DNA from: Pontibacter amylolyticus
Lineage (GTDB): Bacteria > Bacteroidota > Bacteroidia > Cytophagales > Hymenobacteraceae
Direction: 5' to 3'
DNA length: 64,000 bases
Assembly: GCF_014638845.1 (NCBI RefSeq)
Contig: NZ_BMFP01000004.1
Coordinates: 248,001 to 312,000, forward strand
Shown: piece by piece, positions 25,489 to 33,361 of the stretch
Numbering within the stretch: position 1 is the stretch's first letter
Layout: each line of letters opens with the position of its first letter
Notes under the pieces: generated by a model
The model's input: only the letters and a program-made list of their open reading frames with translations
What the model was told of the DNA's origin: nothing
Database searches by the model: none
Translations under genes and position numbers: made by a program

Positions 25489-25983
25489 TCAAATAATAAG
25501 AGAGTGCAGGAATACCCTGATATCGGGTATTTTAGGTACAGGGGCATCGGGGGGAGTATACGTTACATCTGTAATATGGCTCTTGTACAGGAAACCCAGC
25601 ACTGCCTGATAGAAGGTGTCTATGAAGGCAATAGGTGCTTTTACAAGCTGGGAAAGCTCCACGGATGGGGAGGCTTTGAGAAAAGGAGCGTACTCTTGTT
25701 CTACGCAACAGCCAGTGTCTTCCGTTGACGAAGCAGGATGCTCACCGCTTTGGTGTGCACTCCTGTCACCGTGATGCGCGGATGTAGGGGTTCCATGTCC
25801 AGGAGAGTGACTGTGTTCTCCATGCCCCATGCTATGGTGGTGTGCTGTAGAAGCGACAGGTTGAAGCCGCTGTACCAGGTGCGGCAGGTTGCAAGCCAGC
25901 TGAACAAGGTACAAGTGTACGAAGACCGTTAGGAGAAACAGTCCCGTAAAACTTATATTCTTGTTATGCCTGGTTCTTTTCAT
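25489..25983 (-). CDS. His-rich HYC_CC_PP-like exported protein
   Basis: A 164-residue protein. An N-terminal membrane/signal segment (ISFTGLFLLTVFVHLYLVQLAC) is followed by a strongly His-rich region (HHHSMGHGEHSHSPGHG, HHGDRSAHQSGEH), then TGCCVEQEYAPFLKAS with a CC pair, and the end IPDIRVFLHSLII. The CC motif and hydrophobic C-terminal ending resemble the HYC_CC_PP family, also represented at 34797 and 36471. It probably sits in the periplasm and binds metal; the exact function is unknown. I chose the ATG at 25983 (MKRTRHNKN) because the upstream 14 residues are not signal-like. A perfect hairpin lies after the stop codon. Confidence 0.65.
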   Translation of the reverse strand: MKRTRHNKNISFTGLFLLTVFVHLYLVQLACNLPHLVQRLQPVASTAHHHSMGHGEHSHSPGHGTPTSAHHGDRSAHQSGEHPASSTEDTGCCVEQEYAPFLKASPSVELSQLVKAPIAFIDTFYQAVLGFLYKSHITDVTYTPPDAPVPKIPDIRVFLHSLII

Positions 25984-26166
25984 GAAGCAAAGCTGCAATC
26001 GGACAGGGTACTGCCCGATGCGCATGATAAATATAAAGAAAAAGTATTACCTAAACCTACTCTTAGGCAGGGCACGACTGGCTACTTGCTGCATCGCCTC
26101 CGTTCGGACTCACTCGCCAAATACTTCGTACCGACCTTGGCAGGCGCACAGGTATAATAAGTTAAG

Positions 26167-26199
26167 TCATGCGTGAGCCACAGTTTGACCCACGCATGA
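26167..26199 (-). terminator. Hairpin after the DUF3347 gene
   Basis: Nine-base arms TCATGCGTG / CACGCATGA are separated by 15 bases, just downstream of the minus-strand stop at 26206. No clear T run follows, so it is a moderate candidate. Confidence 0.5.
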
Positions 26200-26205
26200 A
26201 TGGTT

Positions 26206-26835
26206 TTAGTTGAACACTTCCTCGATGCTACCGCATTCTAGCATGCTCTCGCCAAAGTATGGGTTACGGATTTCCCCATCAGCGCTCAGCCAGTAGGCAC
26301 CTTGGTTGTTGTTGGCCATGGGGCAGTGCTGGTAGAATAAAGTAGCGGTGGAAGCACCAAAGGCTTTGGTCAGGGCAAAACTAGCTTCAGAAAGCAACTC
26401 TAACTGACCACGCTGCACCGCCAGATCAGCTGCCTCTGCCATTTTGGAAGCGCTTTGTTTGACCTCTGCTATTCTTTCTTCCACAAAGGCTTTTTGTTCT
26501 CCTGCCAGTCCTGCCGCATCTACTTTTTCAGCTGCAGCCAGCAGCGTTTTGGCTTCATCCTGCGCTTGCTGAGCATCAGAAGCAACCAGGTTGTCTTTCA
26601 GCTTCAGGAAGCTGTCCAACACTGCAGCAATTTGCTCTTTTACAGGTGCTGCTACAGCTGTGTAGTCCGGAGCCTCTACTACTAGTGAGTTACTAGCAGG
26701 CATTTCATCACCATGTGCCATGCCTTCATGGTGTTCGTGGCTTTCTGTTTCGGTTGCAGAGGTTTCTTGTTTCGCCTCTGAACAGGAGGTAAACAGAAAT
26801 GCTGCCAGGGCGGCGGCGATTAGGGGTTGTTTCAT
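26206..26835 (-). CDS. DUF3347 lipoprotein
   Basis: A 209-residue lipoprotein (MKQPLIAAALAAFLFTSC, lipobox FTSC) with a short His/Glu-rich stretch (ESHEHHEGMAHGDEM), a helical-bundle domain (residues ~55-160) and the DUF3347 ending YQHCPMANNNQGAYWLS...IRNPYFGESMLECG. The C-terminal Cys, Met and His residues are conserved in the family and are good candidates for copper ligands; the same ending occurs at the tail of some CusB-type adaptors. Here it is a stand-alone protein next to a Cus-type operon, so it may deliver periplasmic Cu(I) to that pump (inference). Confidence 0.85.
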   Translation of the reverse strand: MKQPLIAAALAAFLFTSCSEAKQETSATETESHEHHEGMAHGDEMPASNSLVVEAPDYTAVAAPVKEQIAAVLDSFLKLKDNLVASDAQQAQDEAKTLLAAAEKVDAAGLAGEQKAFVEERIAEVKQSASKMAEAADLAVQRGQLELLSEASFALTKAFGASTATLFYQHCPMANNNQGAYWLSADGEIRNPYFGESMLECGSIEEVFN

Positions 26836-26960
26836 CGTTGGTTCGGTTAATTGTTTATGTAAGGATTTAATTTAAATTCAACTGGACTTCAAGAAAGCAG
26901 TCAGACAAACAGTGAGCAGAACGTTACAACCAGTTCCGGTATTCTCCTTTTGCTTCCATG

Positions 26961-27434
26961 CTACTGCATGTACTTCCGGTAATTTTCTTCAGAGGCAAAG
27001 TAGAGCACATCGCCGTTGGCGCCGCCGGGTTTCAGGGCGATGAAGGCCAGCGACTTGTCCACCTCCTCCCCGGTCACCGGATCGACGGCATGGCGTACTT
27101 TCCGCTGCTGCTGGATGGTGTTTACGCACATTTCGCAGCAGCCGTAGTACATTTTGTTTTCGAATGGTACAGGGAACTGCTTTTTACCCATATAGGCGTT
27201 GTTGACCATGCAAACCAGGTCTTTGGGCAGGCCCTCCCTGGTCATCAGCTCTTCCGCGGAAGGATCAGCCTGTGTTTGGGCAGTGGCGACCGGTATGTGG
27301 TTTGCGTGGGGGACGGGTGCCGCTGCAGTCGGTTGGGCCGCGGCGGCGGCCTGGGTCTCGGCGGTCTTTTCTGAAGTGCACGATGCCAGCAGGACTGCTG
27401 ACAAGGCTGCGGTATACAGCAGGTTCTTTTTCAT
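26961..27434 (-). CDS. YHS/TRASH-like metal-binding lipoprotein
   Basis: A 157-residue lipoprotein: signal MKKNLLYTAALSAVLLASC, an Ala/Gln-rich linker, then LPKDLVCMVNNAYMGKKQFPVPFENKMYYGCCEMCVNTI, which has the VCMV...YYGCCEMC layout of a YHS-like metal-binding fold (Cys pair plus two further Cys). The C-terminal part ALKPGG...VLYFASEENYRKYM completes that fold. It probably binds copper in the periplasm. It is the last-but-one gene of the minus-strand Cus-type unit, with a 16-base gap to the 42-residue gene upstream, so co-transcription is likely. The ATG at 27434 is preferred over a TTG two codons earlier. Confidence 0.75.
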   Translation of the reverse strand: MKKNLLYTAALSAVLLASCTSEKTAETQAAAAAQPTAAAPVPHANHIPVATAQTQADPSAEELMTREGLPKDLVCMVNNAYMGKKQFPVPFENKMYYGCCEMCVNTIQQQRKVRHAVDPVTGEEVDKSLAFIALKPGGANGDVLYFASEENYRKYMQ

Positions 27435-27449
27435 GGACAAGGAAATAAA

Positions 27450-27578
27450 TTAAGTTGTAAACTGTTCAAACAGCACCAGCCCGAGGGCCAGCAGTAGAGC
27501 CAGGTAGAGCAGCCGCTTCGGCCAGCTGTTCTTTTTTTCAGGCGCTTGCTCATCGCCGGTTCTGCAACATTCCTTCAT
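27450..27578 (-). CDS. 42-residue membrane microprotein in the Cus-type operon
   Basis: An open frame starting ATG at 27578, only seven bases after the stop of the adaptor gene at 27586. The predicted peptide begins MKECCRTGDEQAPEKKNSW, continues PKRLLYLALLLALGLVLFEQ and ends FTT: a short cytosolic head with a Cys pair, a positively charged junction and one transmembrane helix. The tight spacing on both sides and the membrane topology support a real gene, perhaps a small subunit of the efflux system. No homology can be judged by eye. Confidence 0.55.
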   Translation of the reverse strand: MKECCRTGDEQAPEKKNSWPKRLLYLALLLALGLVLFEQFTT

Positions 27579-27585
27579 CGTATAC

Positions 27586-28785
27586 TTAGTGCTGATGGCC
27601 GGCCATCGGGTCAGCCCCCTGCTTCAAAACAAACTCGCTGTACAGAAGGTAGGCCCCGCTCACCACGACCCTGTCGTTTTCCTTTAAGCCGGAAAGAATG
27701 GCCACGCTGTCGGCGCTCGCTGCGCCCAGTTTTACCATTTGGGCTTTGAAGGTATCCTTGCCCGACTGCACCCACACATGGCTGCCTTTGCTGTCCCGGA
27801 GCACCGCATCGGTTGGCAGGGTAAGGGACTTGCCGCTGGGGTTGCGCAGGATAACGCTTGCCTGCATGCCCGGCAGGTATTGCTGGTTGGGGTTAGGGAG
27901 TTCGGCGCGAAGGGTGGCCACCTGGCTACCTGCCTTGAACTCCGGACTGATGAAGGTCACTGTTGCGGAGACGGGCGTTTGACTGAAGCCTTCGACCGCG
28001 ACTTTCAATGCATCGCCTTCATTTACACGGGCAAGCTCCTGGGGATACACTTCGGCTTCTACCCAGATTTTGTCGAGCCTGCCCAGGCGGTACAGAATCC
28101 CTCCCTCCGCCACGTACTGGCCTTCGGCTGCTGCGACTTCGGTCACCACACCGCTAACGGGGGCGACAAACGTGATACGCGGGCTCACCTGCCCGGAACT
28201 AGCCAGACGTTGAATTTGCGCCTCTGTCAGTCCGTATAGCAGGAGCTTCTTTTTGGCGGCTTCCAGAAAGGAAGTGAAACGCGGGTTTTCTTGCCCCAGC
28301 TCCTGGTTTTGCCGGAGCGCCAGCAGGTATTCGCGTTGCAGCGTCAGCAGCTCTTCCGAGTACAGCTCGTAAAGCGGCTGTCCTTTTTTTATAGGCTGGC
28401 CGCTTTCTTTCAGGTATAGCTTCTCGATGCGGCCGGCGGCGCGGCTGCTCACCACATCGGTCTGCGTTTCGTCGAGCACCAGTTTGCCGGTAAGGATCGC
28501 GTTGCTCCCCACGGAGCCAAACTTGATGCGTTTGGTTTTGATGTTGCCCAGGGCAATCTGGCTTTGGCTCAGCATCAGTTCCCCGTTTTCCTTACCCGTC
28601 TGTGACACCGGCACCAGGTCCATGAAGCAGATAGGGCAGGTACCGGGCTCGTTCTGAACGATCTGCGGGTGCATCGGGCAGGTATAGGTTGCTGATTCGC
28701 CATCAGCATGCGTTTTTTCCTCCACCGAACAGGCAGCTACAAGTATAGCTGTCAGCAGGAAGAGTATGTTCAAATATCGTCTCAT
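27586..28785 (-). CDS. RND periplasmic adaptor (CusB-like) with heavy-metal-binding domain, second in tandem
   Basis: A 399-residue membrane-fusion lipoprotein (MRRYLNILFLLTAILVAAC). After the lipobox comes a heavy-metal-binding domain (YTCPMHPQIVQNEPGTCPICFMDLVP; residues ~34-60), then the barrel-sandwich/hairpin adaptor core (AAGRIEKLYLKESGQPIKKGQPLYELYS, YLLALRQNQEL, FVAPVSGVVTEVAAAEGQYV) and a beta-barrel tail (LPGMQASVILRNPSGK). It links the RND permease to the TolC channel. The Met replacing Gly in CPICFM is a small deviation from the usual CPxCGM. Nine bases separate it from the first adaptor gene, whose first 60 codons are almost identical. Confidence 0.88.
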   Translation of the reverse strand: MRRYLNILFLLTAILVAACSVEEKTHADGESATYTCPMHPQIVQNEPGTCPICFMDLVPVSQTGKENGELMLSQSQIALGNIKTKRIKFGSVGSNAILTGKLVLDETQTDVVSSRAAGRIEKLYLKESGQPIKKGQPLYELYSEELLTLQREYLLALRQNQELGQENPRFTSFLEAAKKKLLLYGLTEAQIQRLASSGQVSPRITFVAPVSGVVTEVAAAEGQYVAEGGILYRLGRLDKIWVEAEVYPQELARVNEGDALKVAVEGFSQTPVSATVTFISPEFKAGSQVATLRAELPNPNQQYLPGMQASVILRNPSGKSLTLPTDAVLRDSKGSHVWVQSGKDTFKAQMVKLGAASADSVAILSGLKENDRVVVSGAYLLYSEFVLKQGADPMAGHQH

Positions 28786-28793
28786 GGGTCTCT

Positions 28794-30110
28794 TTAATTA
28801 TTAACCTTGATAAAGCTTTCACTGTCGACCAGGAACTGGGCGTTGGTGGCGATCACATCGGTTCGCTCCAGGCCAGCCGTGACCTGGATCTCATGGCCTG
28901 CGCGAGCGCCGGTGGTCACTGTAACCGGTTCGAAGACACCGTTCATTTTCCGGAAGGCCACCGTTTTGGTGCCGATGTCCAGCACCGCCGCCTGGGGTAC
29001 CCACAGGGCGGGGGCCGTGTCGACACGGGCTGTTGCGGTCACCAGTTGCCCTGCCATCGCCAGTTTTGCATTACCGGGCAGGTATACCCGCACTTTGGCA
29101 AAGCTTTCCCCCTCGTCGAAGAACGGCTGAAAGAAATCCACCTTGCCATCAAGCTGCTCACCTGGGATTTGTGGGAAAGAGATCTTCACCGGCGTGCCCT
29201 TTGACAGGGTCTGTAGCTCGCCGGCAGGCACATTAAACTCGGCCCACAGTTGCTCGGCATTCACCACCTGCACCAGCGGCTGCCCTACGCTCACATACAT
29301 GCCTTCGCGCAGCTGGATAGCCTGTCCGGCTGGATTAGTTGAAGCCCCGGAAGGAGGTGTCGGGGCTGCAGCGCCGCCTCCGCCCATGGCGTCCATGCCG
29401 CCACCGGAGCCGGCTGCAGGGGTAGCTGCGGCCATACCGGTAGAAGCAGCCGGAGAAGCGGTATTGAGATCAATTACGTAGCCGTCATAGGGGCTGTAGA
29501 GCGTGAAGGTATAGCTTTCCTCGCCCTTGCGGATAAGGCGGTTTATCTGCTCGTCGGTGGCCCCGAGGTACTGCAGTTTTTGCCTGGCGGATGAAATCAA
29601 CTGCTGATCTTCAGGTGAAGCCTTCACCAGGTAGAGCAGTTCGCGCTGCGCCGTGATCAGGTCCGGGCTGTACACCTCCATCAGCTTCTGCCCCTTGCGG
29701 ATCGGCTGGAAATTGTATTTGACAAACAGCTTTTCGATGCGGCCGGCCACGCGGGCGGGGACTGTGTAAACGCGCCGCGGGTCATAGGTGATGATGCCGT
29801 CCAGCTGCACGGTGGTCTGTGTCGCCTTCTGCGCGGGCTTTGTCGTGGTGATACTGGCTACCACCGTGCCAGTCGTCGGTTTCAGCAGAAACGCCAGGTC
29901 CTCGGTAATTTCAACGCCTTCGCCATGTACGGTTTTGGGGACTAAATCCATGCCGCACACAGGGCAGGTGCCGGGCTTGTTCTGCACAATCTGCGGGTGC
30001 ATCGGGCAGGTATACTCCGTTTCACCCTGTGCATGTGTTTTTTCCTCCACCGAGCAGGCAGCTACCAGCAGCGCTGTCAACAGGAAGAGTATGTTCAAAT
30101 ATCGTCTCAT
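28794..30110 (-). CDS. RND periplasmic adaptor (CusB-like) with heavy-metal-binding domain, first in tandem
   Basis: A 438-residue adaptor lipoprotein starting MRRYLNILFLLTALLVAAC, with a YTCPMHPQIV...GTCPVCGMDLVP metal-binding domain, then hairpin segments (VPARVAGRIEKLFVKYNFQPIRKGQKL, ITAQRELLYLVKAS), a Gly/Ala/Pro-rich insertion (residues ~235-275, GGGMDAMGGGGAAAPTPPSG) inside the lipoyl region, and a barrel domain. The insertion is unusual for CusB-type proteins. I set the start at 30110 because the signal peptide begins there; an upstream in-frame codon at 30212 would add a non-signal segment overlapping the TolC gene. The leader and first domain match the next adaptor nearly base for base, pointing to gene conversion or tandem duplication. 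Confidence 0.88.
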   Translation of the reverse strand: MRRYLNILFLLTALLVAACSVEEKTHAQGETEYTCPMHPQIVQNKPGTCPVCGMDLVPKTVHGEGVEITEDLAFLLKPTTGTVVASITTTKPAQKATQTTVQLDGIITYDPRRVYTVPARVAGRIEKLFVKYNFQPIRKGQKLMEVYSPDLITAQRELLYLVKASPEDQQLISSARQKLQYLGATDEQINRLIRKGEESYTFTLYSPYDGYVIDLNTASPAASTGMAAATPAAGSGGGMDAMGGGGAAAPTPPSGASTNPAGQAIQLREGMYVSVGQPLVQVVNAEQLWAEFNVPAGELQTLSKGTPVKISFPQIPGEQLDGKVDFFQPFFDEGESFAKVRVYLPGNAKLAMAGQLVTATARVDTAPALWVPQAAVLDIGTKTVAFRKMNGVFEPVTVTTGARAGHEIQVTAGLERTDVIATNAQFLVDSESFIKVNN

Positions 30111-30189
30111 GTTTGATTTTGAGTGAGTGATCGAGTGGCTGTGTGTCAAGGTTTGAATCGAATCCTTTGCCCAGTCACTCGACCGCAAT

Positions 30190-31449
30190 TTATTTCTCGA
30201 TTTCTTTTTCATAGCTCACCGACATCTGGTAGAGCGACTGCAGCAGCTTGAGATACTCCATCTGCGCCATGTTGAGGGCTTCCCAGGCATCGATCACCAG
30301 GGGCAGCTCCTCACTGTTCTGCTCATAGGCCAGCAGGGTCACATCGTAGTTCTTCTTCAGCGCCGGGAGGATCCTGCTGTTGTAATTTTCAACCTGCTCC
30401 CGCATCGTATTCAGCTCCAGGGCCATGGTTCGCGCCATCCCTTGCGCCTCGTTGAGCATGGCTTCCCGCTCACGCTGCATGGCCTGTATTTCCAGGTTCA
30501 TGGCCTTGGTGTTGGCCTTGTACATCTTCGACGACCAGGGGGCGATCGGGATCGAGACCATGCCCATGGCCGTGTACTGCTGCGGCATCATGTTGTCGCG
30601 CGGGTACATGTGGTCGAAGCGCAGGCTGAAATCCGGCAGGCGTTCCTTCTTTTCCATCTCCACGTTCAGTTGCATCGACTGGATGGTTCGGTCGAGCTGG
30701 CGGATGTCGCTGCGGGCCCCGCTCAGGTAGCTCGTATCAATGGCGGGGACAGCCGGTGCAGGTACGGCTACGGTGGTATCGATTTTATACTTCTGGTCTT
30801 TGGGCAGGTTCATCAGGATGTTGAGCTGCACGTTCTGCTGCTCGATCTGCGAAGCCGTCATCACCTGCATGTTCTTTACCTCGTGCAGCCTGGCCTCGGC
30901 TTTGTAAACGCCACCCAGCTTGCCCTGGCTGTAGGGGTAGCGGAGGCGGGCCAGCTTGAGCATGTATTCCATGATCCGCTCGTTGTCTTTGAGAACATCC
31001 AGCTGTTTTTCCAGCACCACCCAATTGTAGTAGGCCGTTTTGGCCTGCGCCCGCAGCTCGTTGAAGGTCACATCCTTCGCCGCCTGCTCGACGCCTGCTC
31101 TTGACTTCATGTATTTCTCCTTGGCGCGAAGCTTTACCGGGTTGGGTATGTCCTGCTCTGCCGATATCATCCAGGCGCCTTTATCACGCTCATCCATGAT
31201 CTCGGCCCCTGGGTAGGGGGCCATGAACACACCGCCGCCTACCATGGGCGCCATCCAGCTCTTTGCGCCTTCAGCGTAGGCATCCATCGCCTTTGCCTTA
31301 TAGTTGTACTGTTGCAGCATGGGGTTATTGTTGCTGATGCGCTGCAGTACGCTGTCTAAGTTGATGGTGTGTTGCTGCTGGGCCAGCACCGGGGTGCCAG
31401 CCAGCAACACAAACACAAACAACCAATTTATTTTATTAATGCTTAACAT
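30190..31449 (-). CDS. TolC-family outer-membrane channel of the Cus-type system
   Basis: A 419-residue exported protein: signal MLSINKINWLFVFVLLAGTPVLAQ, then the repeated TolC coiled-coil/strand pattern (DSVLQRISNNNPMLQQYNYKAKAM; EQDIPNPVKLRAKEKYMKSRA; DIRQLDRTIQSMQLNVEMEKKERLPDFSLRFDHMYP; LPALKKNYDVTLLAYEQNSEELPLVIDAWEALN). Many Met residues line the sequence, common in copper-specific CusC-like channels. It forms the outer-membrane exit duct for metal pumped by the RND permease. It overlaps the permease gene by 14 bases, so translation is coupled. Confidence 0.88.
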   Translation of the reverse strand: MLSINKINWLFVFVLLAGTPVLAQQQHTINLDSVLQRISNNNPMLQQYNYKAKAMDAYAEGAKSWMAPMVGGGVFMAPYPGAEIMDERDKGAWMISAEQDIPNPVKLRAKEKYMKSRAGVEQAAKDVTFNELRAQAKTAYYNWVVLEKQLDVLKDNERIMEYMLKLARLRYPYSQGKLGGVYKAEARLHEVKNMQVMTASQIEQQNVQLNILMNLPKDQKYKIDTTVAVPAPAVPAIDTSYLSGARSDIRQLDRTIQSMQLNVEMEKKERLPDFSLRFDHMYPRDNMMPQQYTAMGMVSIPIAPWSSKMYKANTKAMNLEIQAMQREREAMLNEAQGMARTMALELNTMREQVENYNSRILPALKKNYDVTLLAYEQNSEELPLVIDAWEALNMAQMEYLKLLQSLYQMSVSYEKEIEK

Positions 31450-33334
31450 CGTATATCTCTAATTTGCCGTGCTTCTTTAACTCATACTCTTTCGTCATTT
31501 CAAACACCACCGGGGTTACCAGCAGGATGTGGATGGAAGAGGTAAGAACCCCTCCGATCAGCGGCAGCACGATCGGGAGCATGACGTCAGTGCCCACACC
31601 GGTTGCCCAAAGGACCGGTATCAGGCCAAACAGTGATACCGACACGGTCATGATCTTGGGACGAAGGCGCTTTACCGCTCCTTTGAACACGTAGTCCCGG
31701 ATGTCCTGCTTGGTAATCGTCTCGCTGCTGTTGCCTTTCAGTGCCACCAGCTCATGCATCGCCTCGTTCAGGTACACCACCATCAGCATACCCGTTTCAA
31801 TGGCCATACCAAACAAGGCGATAAAGCCTACTGCCACTGCTACCGATAAGTTCACACCGTAGAAGTAGACAATGAATACCCCGCCGATCAGGGCAAACGG
31901 GATGGTGATCAGGCTGAAAAAGGCTTCTTTCAAGGAGTTGAAAGAGAAGTATAAAATAAAGAAGATGATGAGAACCACCAGCGGAAGTATGATTTGCAGG
32001 GTCTGGTTGGCGCGCACCTGGTTTTCCCACTGCCCGCTCCACTCCAGGTAATAGCCGTTGGGCAGACCGGTCACTTCTGTATTTATCTTCTCAATGGCTT
32101 CCTTCACAGTGCTGCCCAGGTCGCGGTCGCGCACGTTGAAGAGCACGGCCCCGCGCAGCTGCGCATTCTCGGAATTGATCATAGGAGGCCCTTCGGTGAA
32201 ACGCACCGTGGCAACCGAAGAAAGCGGGATGGAACCTGCCGAAGCCGTCTGGACGGGGATGCGCTCAATCCGCTCCACGCTGTTGCGGTATTCCTGTGCC
32301 AGGCGCACGTTAATGGAGAAGCGCTGGCGCCCTTCAATGGTATTATCTATTGGTGCGCCACCCAATGCCGATTCCACGATCATGTTCACATCGTCTACGG
32401 TCAGGCCATAGCGGCTGAGGGCTTCCCGATTGATGTCTATTTCCAGGTATTTGCCGCCTGTGATCGGCTCAACGAACAGGTCATTTACGCCTTCGACATC
32501 ACGCAAGGCAGCCCGCACTTTTTCCGATACCGACGCGATGGAGTCCAGGTTCTGGCCATACACTTTCACGCCCACGTCGGTCCGGATGCCGGTAGCCAGC
32601 ATGTTGATGCGGTTGATGATGGGCATGGTCCACCCATTCACCACACCCGGGATCTGTAGCTTGCTGTCGAGTTCCCGGATGATATCCTGTTTGGTGATGC
32701 CTTCGCGCCATTCCGACCGTGGTTTGAGCATAATGATCGTTTCGATCATGCTGATCGGGGAGTTGTCGGTGGCCGTACTGGCGCGGCCCGCTTTGCCCAA
32801 CACACTCTCCACTTCAGGCACCGATTTGATGATCTTGTCCTGCACCTGCAGGATGCGCTTGGCCTCAGCGTTGGAAATGTCAGGCAGTGTTACCGGCATG
32901 AACAGGATAGAGCCTTCGTCCAGCGGCGGCATAAACTCGGTGCCCAGGCTCATGAGCATGGGGATGGAAACCAACAAGGCCAGGATGTTGACCCCGATGG
33001 TGGTTTTACGCCACTTCAGGCACCACTTCAGCACCGGTCCGTACACCCATTCCAACGCCCTGTTGATCGGGTTGGCGCTCTCTTCTTTAAACTTCCCTTT
33101 CAGGAAAAAGGAGATGAGCACTGGTGTCAGCGTGATGGCCACGATGGCGTCCACGATGAGGATAAATGTTTTTGTCCAGGCCAGCGGGCCGAACAGCTTG
33201 CCTTCCTGGCCGGTGAGCAGGAATACCGGCAGGAAAGAGGTGATGACGATTACGGTACTCCAGAACACGCTGGGCCCCACCTGCTTGGCAGCCTTCTCGA
33301 TGATCCGGATTCTATCTTCTTTTGATAATTTCAT
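31436..33334 (-). CDS. CusA-type RND permease, C-terminal piece
   Basis: A 632-residue open frame covering the second half of a heavy-metal RND permease: transmembrane helices 5-12, the second periplasmic porter region and the funnel (VIVITSFLPVFLLTGQEGKLFGPLAWTKTF, then LGTEFMPPLDEGSILFMPVTLPD, IRTDVGVKVYGQNLD and GIALFGMAIETGMLMVVYLNEA). It begins MKLSKEDRIRIIEKAAKQVGP, sequence that is internal in full-length homologues. It lies in the same reading frame as the gene at 33362 and is separated only by TAA-CTG-TAG and six further codons. So either the permease is made as two chains, with re-initiation at this ATG (AAGAAGAAACTC upstream), or the gene is interrupted. Confidence 0.85.
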   Translation of the reverse strand: MKLSKEDRIRIIEKAAKQVGPSVFWSTVIVITSFLPVFLLTGQEGKLFGPLAWTKTFILIVDAIVAITLTPVLISFFLKGKFKEESANPINRALEWVYGPVLKWCLKWRKTTIGVNILALLVSIPMLMSLGTEFMPPLDEGSILFMPVTLPDISNAEAKRILQVQDKIIKSVPEVESVLGKAGRASTATDNSPISMIETIIMLKPRSEWREGITKQDIIRELDSKLQIPGVVNGWTMPIINRINMLATGIRTDVGVKVYGQNLDSIASVSEKVRAALRDVEGVNDLFVEPITGGKYLEIDINREALSRYGLTVDDVNMIVESALGGAPIDNTIEGRQRFSINVRLAQEYRNSVERIERIPVQTASAGSIPLSSVATVRFTEGPPMINSENAQLRGAVLFNVRDRDLGSTVKEAIEKINTEVTGLPNGYYLEWSGQWENQVRANQTLQIILPLVVLIIFFILYFSFNSLKEAFFSLITIPFALIGGVFIVYFYGVNLSVAVAVGFIALFGMAIETGMLMVVYLNEAMHELVALKGNSSETITKQDIRDYVFKGAVKRLRPKIMTVSVSLFGLIPVLWATGVGTDVMLPIVLPLIGGVLTSSIHILLVTPVVFEMTKEYELKKHGKLEIYDVKH

Positions 33335-33361
33335 GTTGAGTTTCTTCTTGAAAGACTACAG

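Noticed and set aside
26030..26160. Possible coding remnant between the HYC_CC_PP-like and DUF3347 genes
   Set aside because: Open on the plus strand for ~70 codons but without ribosome site, start context or recognisable protein.
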